This document shows, piece after piece, positions 20,911 to 29,606 of a stretch of DNA of 64,000 nt (positions within the stretch are counted from its first letter, which is position 1; the number at the start of each line of letters is the position of its first letter). The stretch spans positions 4,154,001 through 4,218,000 of the forward strand of contig NZ_AP022593.1 in the NCBI RefSeq assembly GCF_010731815.2, written 5' to 3'. The position numbers and the translations under genes are program-made. Below the pieces are notes generated by a model. The model was given only the letters and a program-made list of their open reading frames with translations. It ran no database searches and was not told the origin of the DNA. This DNA comes from Mycolicibacterium arabiense. Lineage in GTDB: Bacteria > Actinomycetota > Actinomycetes > Mycobacteriales > Mycobacteriaceae.

Positions 20911-22869
20911 CTACTGCTTGCCGGCCCCACCGGAACCCTGCCATTCGTAGATGCGGTCCTCGCCGTTGTCGTAGATCTTCTTCCACGACCGTGACTCGTC
21001 TAGCGACACTAGTCCGTCGGGCATTACGAACCCGCGCACGACCGGTGTGCTGGTCAGGACGTAGCGGATGTCGAGCGCCCGCACCGCCTCGGCGACCCGG
21101 GGATCGGTGTCGGCCTGATCGGCGTACGCCCAGAAGTTGAACCGCTGATACCCCGGGCCCTGCTGCTGTGGAAAGTCGTAGTGGGTCCACAGCGGGTGCA
21201 ATCCCGCAACGGCGTACATCCACGCCGTGCCGTCGGTGTTGGCGTTGCCGATCACGGTGTCTCGGGCGTCGGGCAGGGTCGCGAGGTGGGCGAACGCCTG
21301 CAGGTCCTTGGCGTCGATCATCACCGAGTCGTACTTCTCGCCGATCAGGTAACGGTGCCGGGGCAGGTAGTGCCACGCCAGGCCGACCGTCACGCCGACG
21401 AGCACGACGGCGGTCACGGCGTGCCACGCCCGCGACGGCACGTGGGGGGCGAGCCTTCGGCCGCGCTCCACGACGAAGGCCGTTGCGATGAACAGTGCGA
21501 TGCCGGCCATCGGCGCCAGCAGCATCGTGACGACCGCCGACAACCGCCGTGGGTCGCTGTAGAAGAGGTCGCTGTAGATCCCGGTGACTGCGCCGAGGGG
21601 GCCGCCGAACGGGGCGGCGGAGTGCACGATCGAGACGATCAGCAGCGACCACACCGCCAGCGGCCACCAGATCCGCCGGATGAGGAGATACAGGAAGCCG
21701 AGGGCTGCCAGCAGCAGGATCGCGTTCTGGATGGGGTAGTCGTTGAGGTGACGGGTGTGCTGCACCACGGCCTCGAACAGCACCCGCTTGCGGCTCTGAT
21801 GGGTGACGTAGGCATGGCCGGCGATGATCTCGGCTTGGGCGAGGACGCCCAGGAACTGGGGGAGCAGCAGCAGCACGGCGGGTACAGCGACGAGGGCGAG
21901 GGTCACGGCGTCGGCGCCCCGGCCCCGGACCGGCCGCCAGAGTCCCTCGATCAGCCACCACGCCGCGACGAACGTCACCGCGACCACGCCGCCGGTGATG
22001 TGCACCGAGAAGATGCCCACGAGGGCGAGGACGGCGATCGGGATGAGGGCGCGGTGCCGCACGGCGGAGACGACCAGGACGGCGGTCGGCGCCGCCAGTC
22101 CGAACGCAGCGAGGTTGGGCATCGAGGCCGTGTCGAACTCGACGTAGGGCACCGCGGTGAACGACGCGGTGAGCGCCGCGGCGGCGGCCGCGCAGCCCGC
22201 CGCCCGCCACCGGTCGTGTTCGCGCAGCAGGAACCACGTCAGTGCGGCGGCGCTGACCGGGAACAGCCAGATGGCGGCGACCAGTGAGGACAGCGTGTAT
22301 GCGCTGGTTGCCGCGATGCCGGTGAGCTGGCACTGCACGGCGGCCAGCGCGTGGAACGCCGACGGGTAGAAGAGCGTCGCCTGAGTCTCGACGTTGCGTA
22401 GCTCGCCCATGTGGGTGGGTGAGGCCTGGCCGGTGTCGAGGATGAACCGGATGGTGTTCGCGTGCCACACGGAGTCCCAGTTGCTCGGCACCGATTGCCA
22501 CTGCGGAAGACCGCGCGCGGCGGCGTACCCGATGAGTACCGCGCCCAGCATCACTCCGGCCGCGACGACGAGTGCGGGCCCGGTCGACATGGCGCTCCCC
22601 GGCGCGGGGCGCTCGCGGAACCGTGAGAGCGAAACCTGCAGCGCTGTGATGGCGGTCACGATCACGAGCAGCGACCCCAGCGCGGTCCAGCCATTCCATG
22701 GAACGCCCACGGCACCCAGCGGCAGGATGGCGAGACCCACCACGCCGTAGGTGAGCGGCGCTCCGACCGCGATGGCGACGGGCCAAGTTAGCTGGGCCGT
22801 GCGGGCGACGATTGCTCCCGGGATGACTAGCAACGACCACGCCACTAGCACGCCGAAGGCCAAGCTCAC
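20911..22869 (-). CDS. GT-C superfamily membrane glycosyltransferase (Rv3779-like)
   Basis: Large membrane protein of 652 aa with about 12 hydrophobic segments up to residue ~470 and a soluble C-terminal domain. Its place and length match Rv3779, reported both as a polyprenyl-phosphomannose synthase and as the enzyme that puts galactosamine on arabinan; the sequence does not settle this. GTG 22869 places the start just before TM1 ([21 protein letters not shown]); an ATG at 22908 would add 13 residues. Divergent from the aminotransferase-fold gene across about 118 bp. Confidence 0.85.
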   Translation of the reverse strand: MSLAFGVLVAWSLLVIPGAIVARTAQLTWPVAIAVGAPLTYGVVGLAILPLGAVGVPWNGWTALGSLLVIVTAITALQVSLSRFRERPAPGSAMSTGPALVVAAGVMLGAVLIGYAAARGLPQWQSVPSNWDSVWHANTIRFILDTGQASPTHMGELRNVETQATLFYPSAFHALAAVQCQLTGIAATSAYTLSSLVAAIWLFPVSAAALTWFLLREHDRWRAAGCAAAAAALTASFTAVPYVEFDTASMPNLAAFGLAAPTAVLVVSAVRHRALIPIAVLALVGIFSVHITGGVVAVTFVAAWWLIEGLWRPVRGRGADAVTLALVAVPAVLLLLPQFLGVLAQAEIIAGHAYVTHQSRKRVLFEAVVQHTRHLNDYPIQNAILLLAALGFLYLLIRRIWWPLAVWSLLIVSIVHSAAPFGGPLGAVTGIYSDLFYSDPRRLSAVVTMLLAPMAGIALFIATAFVVERGRRLAPHVPSRAWHAVTAVVLVGVTVGLAWHYLPRHRYLIGEKYDSVMIDAKDLQAFAHLATLPDARDTVIGNANTDGTAWMYAVAGLHPLWTHYDFPQQQGPGYQRFNFWAYADQADTDPRVAEAVRALDIRYVLTSTPVVRGFVMPDGLVSLDESRSWKKIYDNGEDRIYEWQGSGGAGKQ

Positions 22870-22987
22870 TGCACTAGTATGGCTGCCGAGGTGGCCCCGT
22901 CTGATCAAGGCACGGGCGTCGGAAGATGCCGTCGGTCACCCGAGATCGTTGGAAATTGCGGTTTTCATTCGCTCGAAGGTGGGTGGC

Positions 22988-24184
22988 ATGGCATACGACG
23001 TCGCCCGGGTGCGTGGTCTACACCCGTCGCTGGGCGACGGCTGGGTCCACTTCGACGCCCCCTACGGCATGCTGCTTCCCGACTCGGTCGCGACGACCGT
23101 GTCGACCGCCTTCCGCGGCTCGATGACCACCGACGTGGGCCCGCACCCCGCCGCCAAGCGCAGTGCCGCGGTGCTCGCCGCCGCGCGTCAGGCCGTTGCC
23201 GATCTCGTCGGTGCCGATCCCCGCGGCGTCGTGCTGGGCGCCGATCGCGCGATCCTGCTCGCCTCGCTGGCGGACGCGTCCTCGTCGCGGGTGGGCCTCG
23301 GGTACGAGGTCGTGGTCAGCCGCCTCGACGACGAGGCCAACATCTCACCGTGGCTGCGCGCCGCGAATCGGTATGGCGCCAAGGTGAAGTGGGCCGAGGT
23401 CGACATCGAGACCGGCGACGTCCCCGCGTGGCAGTGGGAGAGCCTGATCACCAAGCCCACGAGGTTGGTGGCGCTGACGTCGGCGTCGTCGTCGCTGGGC
23501 ACCGTGACCGACCTGCGCCCCGTGACGAAGCTCGTCCACGAGAACAACGGTTTGGTCGTCGTCGATCACTCGGCCGCGGCTCCCTACCGCCTGATCGACA
23601 TCGACGAGGTCGAGGCCGACGTCGTCGCGGTGAACGCGGTGGCGTGGGGCGGCCCTCCGATCGGCGCACTGGTCTTCCGTGACCCCTCGCTCATCGACAC
23701 CTTCGGGTCGGTGGCGCTGGATCCGTTGGCCACCGGCGCCGCGCGCCTAGAGGTCGGCGCGCACCAGTACGGCATGCTCGCCGGCGTGGTCGCCAGCGTC
23801 GAGTACCTGGCGAACCTCGACGAGGCTGCGTCCGGCACCCGCCGCGAAAGACTGGCGCTGTCAATGCAATCCGCAGGCGCCTACATGGACCGGCTGTTCG
23901 AGTACCTGCTGGCGGCGCTGCGCTCGCTGCCGCTGGTGATGGTGATCGGAGCACCCGAGGCCCGGATTCCCGTGCTCAGCCTCGCCGTGCACGGCGTCCC
24001 GGCGGAGCGGGTGATCCAGCGTCTCACCGACAACGGCGTGCTGGCGGTGTCCAACACGACGTCGCGGGTGCTCGACGTGATCGGGGTCAGCGACATCGGC
24101 GGCGCGGTCACGGTCGGCCTCGCGCACTACACGACGATGGCCGAGGTGGACCAGTTGGTCCGCGCGTTGGCCTCGCTCGGCTAG
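22988..24184 (+). CDS. Class V aminotransferase-fold protein (Rv3778c-like)
   Basis: Protein of 398 aa with the NifS/SufS-like fold type [11 protein letters not shown] holds the PLP-ring aspartate region and [11 protein letters not shown] the large-domain loop. The residue aligned with the catalytic PLP lysine appears to be Val218 (codon 23639-23641; NAVAWGGPP), so normal aminotransferase or desulfurase chemistry is doubtful. ATG 22988 has a good upstream AAGGTGG. It is divergent from the GT-C gene and converges on the quinone oxidoreductase. The real function is unknown. Confidence 0.85.
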   Translation: MAYDVARVRGLHPSLGDGWVHFDAPYGMLLPDSVATTVSTAFRGSMTTDVGPHPAAKRSAAVLAAARQAVADLVGADPRGVVLGADRAILLASLADASSSRVGLGYEVVVSRLDDEANISPWLRAANRYGAKVKWAEVDIETGDVPAWQWESLITKPTRLVALTSASSSLGTVTDLRPVTKLVHENNGLVVVDHSAAAPYRLIDIDEVEADVVAVNAVAWGGPPIGALVFRDPSLIDTFGSVALDPLATGAARLEVGAHQYGMLAGVVASVEYLANLDEAASGTRRERLALSMQSAGAYMDRLFEYLLAALRSLPLVMVIGAPEARIPVLSLAVHGVPAERVIQRLTDNGVLAVSNTTSRVLDVIGVSDIGGAVTVGLAHYTTMAEVDQLVRALASLG

Positions 24185-24186
24185 CG

Positions 24187-25170
24187 TCAGTCCCGTACGC
24201 GCAGAAGCACTTTCCCGGTCACCTCGCTGGCCGTCAGCATGCGGTGGGCCGCCGCCGCGTCGGTGATCGGCAGCTCGGCGCCGACGATCGGGCGCACCTT
24301 GCCTGCGGCGATCATCGGCCACACGTTGGCCACCACCTCGTCGACGATGGCGCCCTTGCCGGATGGGCCGTCCACCGGACGTGAGCGCAGTGCGGTCGCG
24401 ATGACGCCGGCGCGCTTGGCGAGGAGCTTGCCGATGTTGAGTTCGGCCTTCACGCCACCCTGGAATCCGATGACCACGAGGCGCCCGTCCGGAGCGAGTG
24501 CATCGATGTTCCGGTCGAGGTAGGAGGCGCCCATGATGTCGAGGATCACGTCGGCCCCCTGGCTGTCGGGTTCGCGCTTGATCGCCTCGACGAAGTCGTC
24601 CTCGCGGTAGTTGATCGCGACGTCGACGCCGAGTTCCCCACAGAACGCGAGCTTCTCCGCCGAGCCCGCGGTGACGGCGACGCGGCAGCCGAGCGCACGC
24701 GCCACCTGGATCGCGTGGGTGCCGATGCCGCTCGCGCCGCCGTGGACGAGCAGGAGGTGGCCTTCGGTCAGCCCCGCGGTCATGACGAGGTTGGACCAGA
24801 CGGTGCATGCCACCTCCGGCAGGGCCGCCGCGCTGTGCAGGTCGACACCGTCGGGCACGGGCATCACCTGGGCGGCGGGAACGGCGACCCGCTCGGCATA
24901 TCCTCCGCCGGCCAGCAAAGCGCAAACCTGGTCGCCGACCGACCACTCGGCAACGTTCTCGCCCACCTCGGCGATCCGCCCGGACACTTCCAGGCCCATG
25001 ACGTCACTGGCGCCGGGTGGCGGCGGATAGTTGCCCGCAGCCTGTAGGACATCGGCTCGGTTCACGCCTGCGGTCACCACTTCGATGATCACTTCACCGG
25101 GCTGAGCTGCGACGTCCGGTACCTCATCCCAGCGCAGATCGTCGGCTGAGACAGCTGTAATAGCACGCAT
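24187..25170 (-). CDS. NADPH:quinone oxidoreductase, MDR family (Rv3777-like)
   Basis: Zinc-free medium-chain reductase of 327 aa. The N-terminal GroES-like domain carries NYPPPPGASDVMGLEVSGRI, and the Rossmann domain starts at VHGGASGIGTHAIQVARALG. These enzymes reduce quinones or enones with NADPH. ATG 25170 gives the usual start MRAITAV; the longer frame runs through the divergent MarR promoter. The 46-bp divergent spacing suggests control by the MarR protein. Confidence 0.92.
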   Translation of the reverse strand: MRAITAVSADDLRWDEVPDVAAQPGEVIIEVVTAGVNRADVLQAAGNYPPPPGASDVMGLEVSGRIAEVGENVAEWSVGDQVCALLAGGGYAERVAVPAAQVMPVPDGVDLHSAAALPEVACTVWSNLVMTAGLTEGHLLLVHGGASGIGTHAIQVARALGCRVAVTAGSAEKLAFCGELGVDVAINYREDDFVEAIKREPDSQGADVILDIMGASYLDRNIDALAPDGRLVVIGFQGGVKAELNIGKLLAKRAGVIATALRSRPVDGPSGKGAIVDEVVANVWPMIAAGKVRPIVGAELPITDAAAAHRMLTASEVTGKVLLRVRD

Positions 25171-25215
25171 GTCAATAACGCTACTACTTGCGGTCGGGAG
25201 TTCTACTATGGCGCC

Positions 25216-25728
25216 ATGGAGGGGATGATTGCAGGGCGAACCGCGAGCGCCATGCCTGGGCTCGACATTGCCGAGGAACGATCTTGGCAAAACTTTCTGG
25301 ATGCCGCGTTGCGGCTGTATGCGACGTTGAACAAACAACTGGTGGAGTCGCACCACCTGACGCTCAACGACGTGCGACTACTCGACCTGCTCGACCGGTC
25401 ACCGACGGGCTCGGCGCGGATGGGGGATCTCGCCGAGGAACTGATGTCGTTGCCCAGCCGGGTGACCCGTCAGATTCACCGGCTCGAATCGCAGAACCTG
25501 GTCGGTCGCTGTTCGAGTCCCGACGACGGCCGTGGCGTGCTGGCGACCATCACGCCGGAGGGCCGGGCACTGCTGAAGGACGCGTTGGTGACCTACGGGG
25601 ATGGGGTGCGCACCCACTTCCTCGGCAGGTTGTCCCGCACGCAGATCGCCGCCATGGGGGAGAACTGCCGACGCATCGGCGCTGGGCTTCGCGACGCCGC
25701 GCCGCCCGCGAGGATGGGTCGGGTCTGA
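25216..25728 (+). CDS. MarR-family transcriptional regulator
   Basis: Winged-helix regulator of 170 aa. The recognition region is LAEELMSLPSRVTRQIHRLESQNLVGR and the wing is SPDDGRGVLATITPEGRALL, both standard MarR features. It is divergent from the quinone oxidoreductase gene across 46 bp and so probably controls it and itself. A second in-frame ATG lies three codons in. The ligand is unknown; quinones or phenolics would fit the neighbour. Confidence 0.93.
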   Translation: MEGMIAGRTASAMPGLDIAEERSWQNFLDAALRLYATLNKQLVESHHLTLNDVRLLDLLDRSPTGSARMGDLAEELMSLPSRVTRQIHRLESQNLVGRCSSPDDGRGVLATITPEGRALLKDALVTYGDGVRTHFLGRLSRTQIAAMGENCRRIGAGLRDAAPPARMGRV

Positions 25729-25747
25729 AGGCCTTAGGCTGTCCCAC

Positions 25748-25837
25748 GGTGGCGTGGCAGAGCGGCCTAATGCACTCGCCTTGAAAGCGAGAGTCGGCTA
25801 ACACCGACCGGGGGTTCAAATCCCTCCGCCACCGCCA
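25748..25837 (+). tRNA. tRNA-Ser (anticodon UGA)
   Basis: 90-nt type II tRNA. Acceptor GGTGGCG pairs with CGCCACC, discriminator G, CCA encoded. The anticodon stem is CTCGC/GCGAG with loop CTTGAAA, giving UGA. It has a long variable arm as expected for serine. The type III PKS block starts 25 bp after it. Its last 26 nt are identical to the tRNA-Ser at 56840-56930. Confidence 0.97.
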
Positions 25838-25861
25838 GTCGACCCGGCCCGTCGCACGCCG

Positions 25862-26374
25862 TCAGGCGTAACCCAGTGCGGTGTTCTCGGTGCGGATGCG
25901 CACGTTCAGCATGGCGGCGTTGGCCGCGCTGAACACGATCGCGGTGACCCACGCCGAGTGCACCAGCGGCAGGGCCGCGACTTCTACGGCGACTGCGGTG
26001 TAGTTCGGGTGGTGCAGCCAGCGGTACGGTCCGCGGTCGACGAGCGGAGCACCGGGGATGACGATGATCCGTGGGTTCCAGTGCTTCCCGAGCGTGGCGA
26101 CGCACCACCACCGCATCGCGGTGCTGAGCGCGACGAGGACCACCATCGGCCAACCCAGCCACCCGATGAACGGCCGGTGCGCGACGGCGACCTCGATCAC
26201 ACAACCGGCCAGCAGCAGCCCGTGCATGGCCACCATGGCCGGATAGTGTCCGCGGCCGAACTCCCTGCCGCCGTTGCTGATCGACCACGCGGTGTTGCGC
26301 CTCGACACCATTAGCTCGACGAGCCGTTCGGCGCCGACGGCCAGGATGAACAGGTAGTACACGGTCGTGCTCAC
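25862..26374 (-). CDS. ICMT-family membrane methyltransferase, PKS-coupled
   Basis: Membrane protein of 170 aa of the isoprenylcysteine carboxyl methyltransferase/PEMT family. Four to five TM segments are present, and the SAM-binding C-terminal motif reads GPYRWLHHPNYTAV. The GTG start at 26374 overlaps the PKS stop (GTGA), so the two proteins are made together. Bacillus BpsA-BpsB is a known pair in which such a protein O-methylates alkylpyrones made by a type III PKS. The likely role is methylation of the polyketide product at the membrane. No prenylated-protein role is expected in bacteria. Confidence 0.88.
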   Translation of the reverse strand: MSTTVYYLFILAVGAERLVELMVSRRNTAWSISNGGREFGRGHYPAMVAMHGLLLAGCVIEVAVAHRPFIGWLGWPMVVLVALSTAMRWWCVATLGKHWNPRIIVIPGAPLVDRGPYRWLHHPNYTAVAVEVAALPLVHSAWVTAIVFSAANAAMLNVRIRTENTALGYA

Positions 26375-27477
26375 CAGCTCAGGAGCAGGAGTTCGAAGCT
26401 GAACCCGGGGCCCATTGCGAGCATGACGCCGAGATCGCCTGCCGCAGGTGGCTGCGCGAGGGTCCGCCCCAGGACGTCGAGCACCGAGACCGACGACACG
26501 TTGCCGTGTTCGCGCATGGACTGCCTGCTGTGCGCGAGCGCGGCGGGCGGCAACTCGATCGCGTGCTGGATCGCGTCGATGACCTTGGGTCCGCCGGGGT
26601 GACAGATCCAGGTCGAGATGTCGGCGGTGGTGAGACCGTGGTCGGCGAGGAACCGATCGACCTCGCCGCGGAGGTGATCGTCGGCCATGCGGGGAACGTC
26701 GCGTGACATCACCAGACCGAAGCCGCCGGTGCCCACCTTCCAGCCCATCACGTCCACCGTGTCGGGGAACAGTGCGCTCCGGGTAGCGAGGACGGCGGGG
26801 CCGGTCGGCGCGATGGCGTAGGTCGGAACGCGATCGGCGCCCGTGGCGACCACGGCTGCCGCCCCGTCGCCGAACAGACACACCCCGATGAGTGCGGGGA
26901 TCGAGGAATCGTCGCGTTGCAGCGTGAGCGAGCACAGTTCGACCGACAGCAGCACGGCGACGTGGCCCGGATAGCCACGGAGGTAGTCGTGCACGCGCGA
27001 CATGCCCGCCGCGCCTGCGACGCAACCGAGTCCGAACAGGGGGATGCGCTTGACGTCTCGGCGCAGGCCCACCATCGACGCCAGTCGCGCGTCGATCGTG
27101 GGCACCGCGACGCCGGTACTCGACACCGAGACGATGGCGTCGACCTCGCGGGGATCGACGTGCGCTGCGTCGAGAGCGGCCCGCACCGCCTGTGTTCCGA
27201 GGTCCACCGCCACCTCGATGTAGGCGTCGTTCGCGGCGGTGAAGCCGTTCATCTCTGGGTACCGCGCCAGTGGCAACGCGAGGTTGCGGGTGTCTACTCC
27301 GCTGGTGCGCACGAAGCGTTCGAATCCCGGCGGGGCGACGCCGATCAGTTCGCGTGCGACGTCGTCCTGGGTGTGCCGGTTCTGCGTGAAGGCCACGGCG
27401 GTGCCCGCTATGCGCGGCGAGCCCGTTCCGTGTCGGGCGGGCGGTTCGGTGGTGGTGCGGTGCGTTGTATTGGTCAT
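26371..27477 (-). CDS. Type III polyketide synthase (chalcone synthase-like)
   Basis: Homodimeric type III PKS of 368 aa that extends an acyl-CoA starter with malonyl-CoA and cyclises it, giving pyrones or resorcinols. The catalytic triad is visible: Cys152 (FGLGCVAGAAG), His293 (ICHPGGPK) and Asn326 (HGNVSSVS). ATG 27477 was chosen; upstream residues in the open frame are not PKS-like. Mycobacterial relatives (Pks10, Pks11, Pks18 types) use long-chain starters. It is coupled to the ICMT-like gene and has a palindrome about 50 bp upstream. The starter length cannot be read from sequence. Confidence 0.95.
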   Translation of the reverse strand: MTNTTHRTTTEPPARHGTGSPRIAGTAVAFTQNRHTQDDVARELIGVAPPGFERFVRTSGVDTRNLALPLARYPEMNGFTAANDAYIEVAVDLGTQAVRAALDAAHVDPREVDAIVSVSSTGVAVPTIDARLASMVGLRRDVKRIPLFGLGCVAGAAGMSRVHDYLRGYPGHVAVLLSVELCSLTLQRDDSSIPALIGVCLFGDGAAAVVATGADRVPTYAIAPTGPAVLATRSALFPDTVDVMGWKVGTGGFGLVMSRDVPRMADDHLRGEVDRFLADHGLTTADISTWICHPGGPKVIDAIQHAIELPPAALAHSRQSMREHGNVSSVSVLDVLGRTLAQPPAAGDLGVMLAMGPGFSFELLLLSW

Positions 27478-27523
27478 GGAATCGGATGATCCGCGCCGAG
27501 TCTGGAAACATGCCTCGAAGTGA

Positions 27524-27537
27524 GAATGTAGACATTC
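27524..27537. promoter_or_regulatory. Palindrome upstream of type III PKS
   Basis: The spacer (27478-27626) contains GAATGTAGACATTC, perfect 6-base arms around AG, about 47 bp upstream of the PKS start. The size and place suit a dimeric repressor operator over the promoter. No candidate regulator gene is adjacent; the MarR protein at 25216 is the nearest. Confidence 0.4.
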
Positions 27538-27626
27538 GCCGAATCGGGGAATAAGCAGTGGCACAACGACTCTGGCAGTTGCCCGAGCATCACCTGCCAA
27601 GTCGCCGTCAGTCCGGACGGTGACGG

Positions 27627-28832
27627 CTACATCGCGTAGCGCCGGCGAATGCCGTCGAATCGCTGCCACATCTGTGCGACGCGCTCGCGGGGACTGACGC
27701 GCACGGTGTCGGTGGGCAGGGCGGCGTCTAGATCAGCCGCGCGCACCAGGCGGGTGTGCAGTGGCACGGGGCTGCCGCTCAGCATGTGCCGGTAGGTCAG
27801 GTTGCCGCGTTCGAAGCGCTGGGTGTCCATCCAGTTGTGCACGCCGGGGTCGTCGTGGGCGAGCACGATCCGAACCTTGCCGTCCGCGTCGACCGCGGTC
27901 CTGCTCGGCGTGTAGGTCACCGGCCGGTAGAGGTAGTCCATGCTGGTGAAGAACGGTCCCATGTTCGTCAGCATCCATAGCCCGTCGTGAGCGTCGAACT
28001 CGACGATCAGGGCCTCGTCTGGGCCGAGTACCCAGTGCATGTTCGTCGCTGCGCGGCCGCGCTTTTCGTCACCGTCGGCGGACTCGAGCGCGGGAAACGC
28101 GTTCGGCCGGTGCTCGTCGACGCCGCCGTAGGCGAACGGGAACTCCGGCCAGTCCCGCATCACGCCGGTGACGAAGTCGCCTGCCCACTCCATGGCGTCG
28201 ATCATCGCCGCGGGAGTGGGTACCGGTCTGGGGGCGTCCATGTCGATGCGTTCGATCGTCAGCCGCGCCGGTGTCTCGTCCCAGTCGTCGAAACCCTGTC
28301 GAATGAACAACTTTCGCGACCGAGCCGTGGTGGGCAGCCAGTTGGCGCTGCGGTGCGGGCCGCCGATGAACAAGTCGAGTTCGCCGTTTACCGTCGTCAG
28401 CCGCTCGCCGGTCAGGTTGGCCTCGGGGACGTCGCCGAACGGCTCGTGCAGGACGCCCGGCCCGTCGGGGCGGGCGCCCTGGACAGTGACGTTGAAGAAC
28501 GGGGCGGTGCCCCGCGTGCCGGTGATGCGGTAGCTCGACCGGCCGTCGATCCAGGCCTGATGGTAGGTGAAGTCGCCGCAATCGCCGCCGAGCTTGCGGG
28601 TCGGGTGGCTGAACGCGTGCAGCAACGGATACCGGGAATCCCTGGTCTCGAATCCGAGATCGAAGGCTTGACCCAGGTTTTGGGCCAGGAATCGGAAGGC
28701 GTCGGCGCGGTGCGGCCCCGAACCCGGGTTGTGGTCCTTGAACGCCTGCTCGCCTGCCGCCTTGAGGCGGTCGCAGAACGCCGCCCAGGCGTCGTGCAGT
28801 GCCAGGTCGTCCTCACCGTCGCCGAATGCCAT
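27627..28832 (-). CDS. DUF1214-like conserved protein
   Basis: Protein of 401 aa without TM or signal peptide. The C-terminal part (VHNWMDTQRFERGNLTYRHML) resembles the NWL-type motif of DUF1214 proteins, and the middle has APFFNVTVQGARPDG and a beta-rich region. The family is uncharacterised; some members sit with steroid or lipid catabolism genes. It starts 6 bp after the TIM-barrel gene stop and is the last gene of the LLM - sulfotransferase - TIM-barrel - DUF1214 operon. A short hairpin (GCCGTCA/TGACGGC, 27604-27627) lies at its 3' end without a T-run. Confidence 0.7.
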   Translation of the reverse strand: MAFGDGEDDLALHDAWAAFCDRLKAAGEQAFKDHNPGSGPHRADAFRFLAQNLGQAFDLGFETRDSRYPLLHAFSHPTRKLGGDCGDFTYHQAWIDGRSSYRITGTRGTAPFFNVTVQGARPDGPGVLHEPFGDVPEANLTGERLTTVNGELDLFIGGPHRSANWLPTTARSRKLFIRQGFDDWDETPARLTIERIDMDAPRPVPTPAAMIDAMEWAGDFVTGVMRDWPEFPFAYGGVDEHRPNAFPALESADGDEKRGRAATNMHWVLGPDEALIVEFDAHDGLWMLTNMGPFFTSMDYLYRPVTYTPSRTAVDADGKVRIVLAHDDPGVHNWMDTQRFERGNLTYRHMLSGSPVPLHTRLVRAADLDAALPTDTVRVSPRERVAQMWQRFDGIRRRYAM

Positions 28833-28838
28833 TGCGCC

Positions 28839-29606
28839 TCAGCCGATCCGTGTCAGCATGGCCGCGACGGTCACGCAGGCGCGCCGCGCCGCGTCCAGTG
28901 GTCCCTCGCGGTCGATGCGTGGGCCGATGAGTTCCAGGTCGAACCCGTGGCGGTAGCCGTGCTCGATCGCGTGCCGGACGAATCGTTCGATGGGGATCGC
29001 GCCGTCTCCGGGTACGGCGCGGGCGGGTAGCGATCGGTCGCCCAGCACGTAGTCGCTGAGCTGAATCGACTGCGTGCGCGGCAGGACCCGCTCGACCAGT
29101 GCGGTGAGGTCCGCCTCCGCCCAGCAGTGGAACAGGTCTACGACGACGTCCAGATCGGCCATCTCGGCCAGTGTCGCAGTGTCGCGCAGGGAGTGGGCGA
29201 TGTGGATGTCGGCGTAGAGGGCGGAGGCGTTCTCGATCGCCAGCGCGACACCGACCTTCCTGGCATGGTCGCGGCACGGCGCGACCGCGTCGCAGAACCG
29301 CTCGGCGGCCTGCTCCCAGGTCAGACCGTCGCGACCGCCGGTCAGCATGTACACGCAGCGGGCGCCGATCGCCGCGGCGGCATCGAGGACGGCGTCGAGC
29401 GCCTCCGGGGTGCGGAACAGGTGGAAGACGGTGTCGACGACGTAGCCCCGGCGGGCGACCAGTGGCACCAGGGCGGGGTCGCGGAGTTGGTCGTCGACCA
29501 GGCTCACCCGGCCGAGGCCCAGTGTCTGCCAGTAGGCGTCGTACTCGGCGGGTGCGGCGCCGAGCATGCCGACGCCGTGCACCGAGAGCCGCCCGAAGTC
29601 AGCCAC
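28839..29606 (-). CDS. Sugar phosphate isomerase/epimerase-like TIM barrel
   Basis: AP-endonuclease-2/xylose-isomerase-like TIM barrel of 255 aa. Likely metal ligands are the Glu in AIENASALYADIHIAHS, the Asp/His in DLFHCWAEAD and the Glu in DLELIGPR near the C terminus. Members isomerise or epimerise sugars and keto acids or act as dehydratases. GTG 29606 overlaps the sulfotransferase stop by 8 bp, so it is translationally coupled. The substrate is unknown; coupling to a sulfotransferase suggests a small hydroxylated metabolite. Confidence 0.8.
   Translation of the reverse strand: MADFGRLSVHGVGMLGAAPAEYDAYWQTLGLGRVSLVDDQLRDPALVPLVARRGYVVDTVFHLFRTPEALDAVLDAAAAIGARCVYMLTGGRDGLTWEQAAERFCDAVAPCRDHARKVGVALAIENASALYADIHIAHSLRDTATLAEMADLDVVVDLFHCWAEADLTALVERVLPRTQSIQLSDYVLGDRSLPARAVPGDGAIPIERFVRHAIEHGYRHGFDLELIGPRIDREGPLDAARRACVTVAAMLTRIG

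Noticed and set aside
27604..27627. Hairpin GCCGTCA/TGACGGC after the DUF1214-like gene as a terminator
   Set aside because: No T-run follows on the minus strand; reads better as a chance hairpin or a weak pause site.
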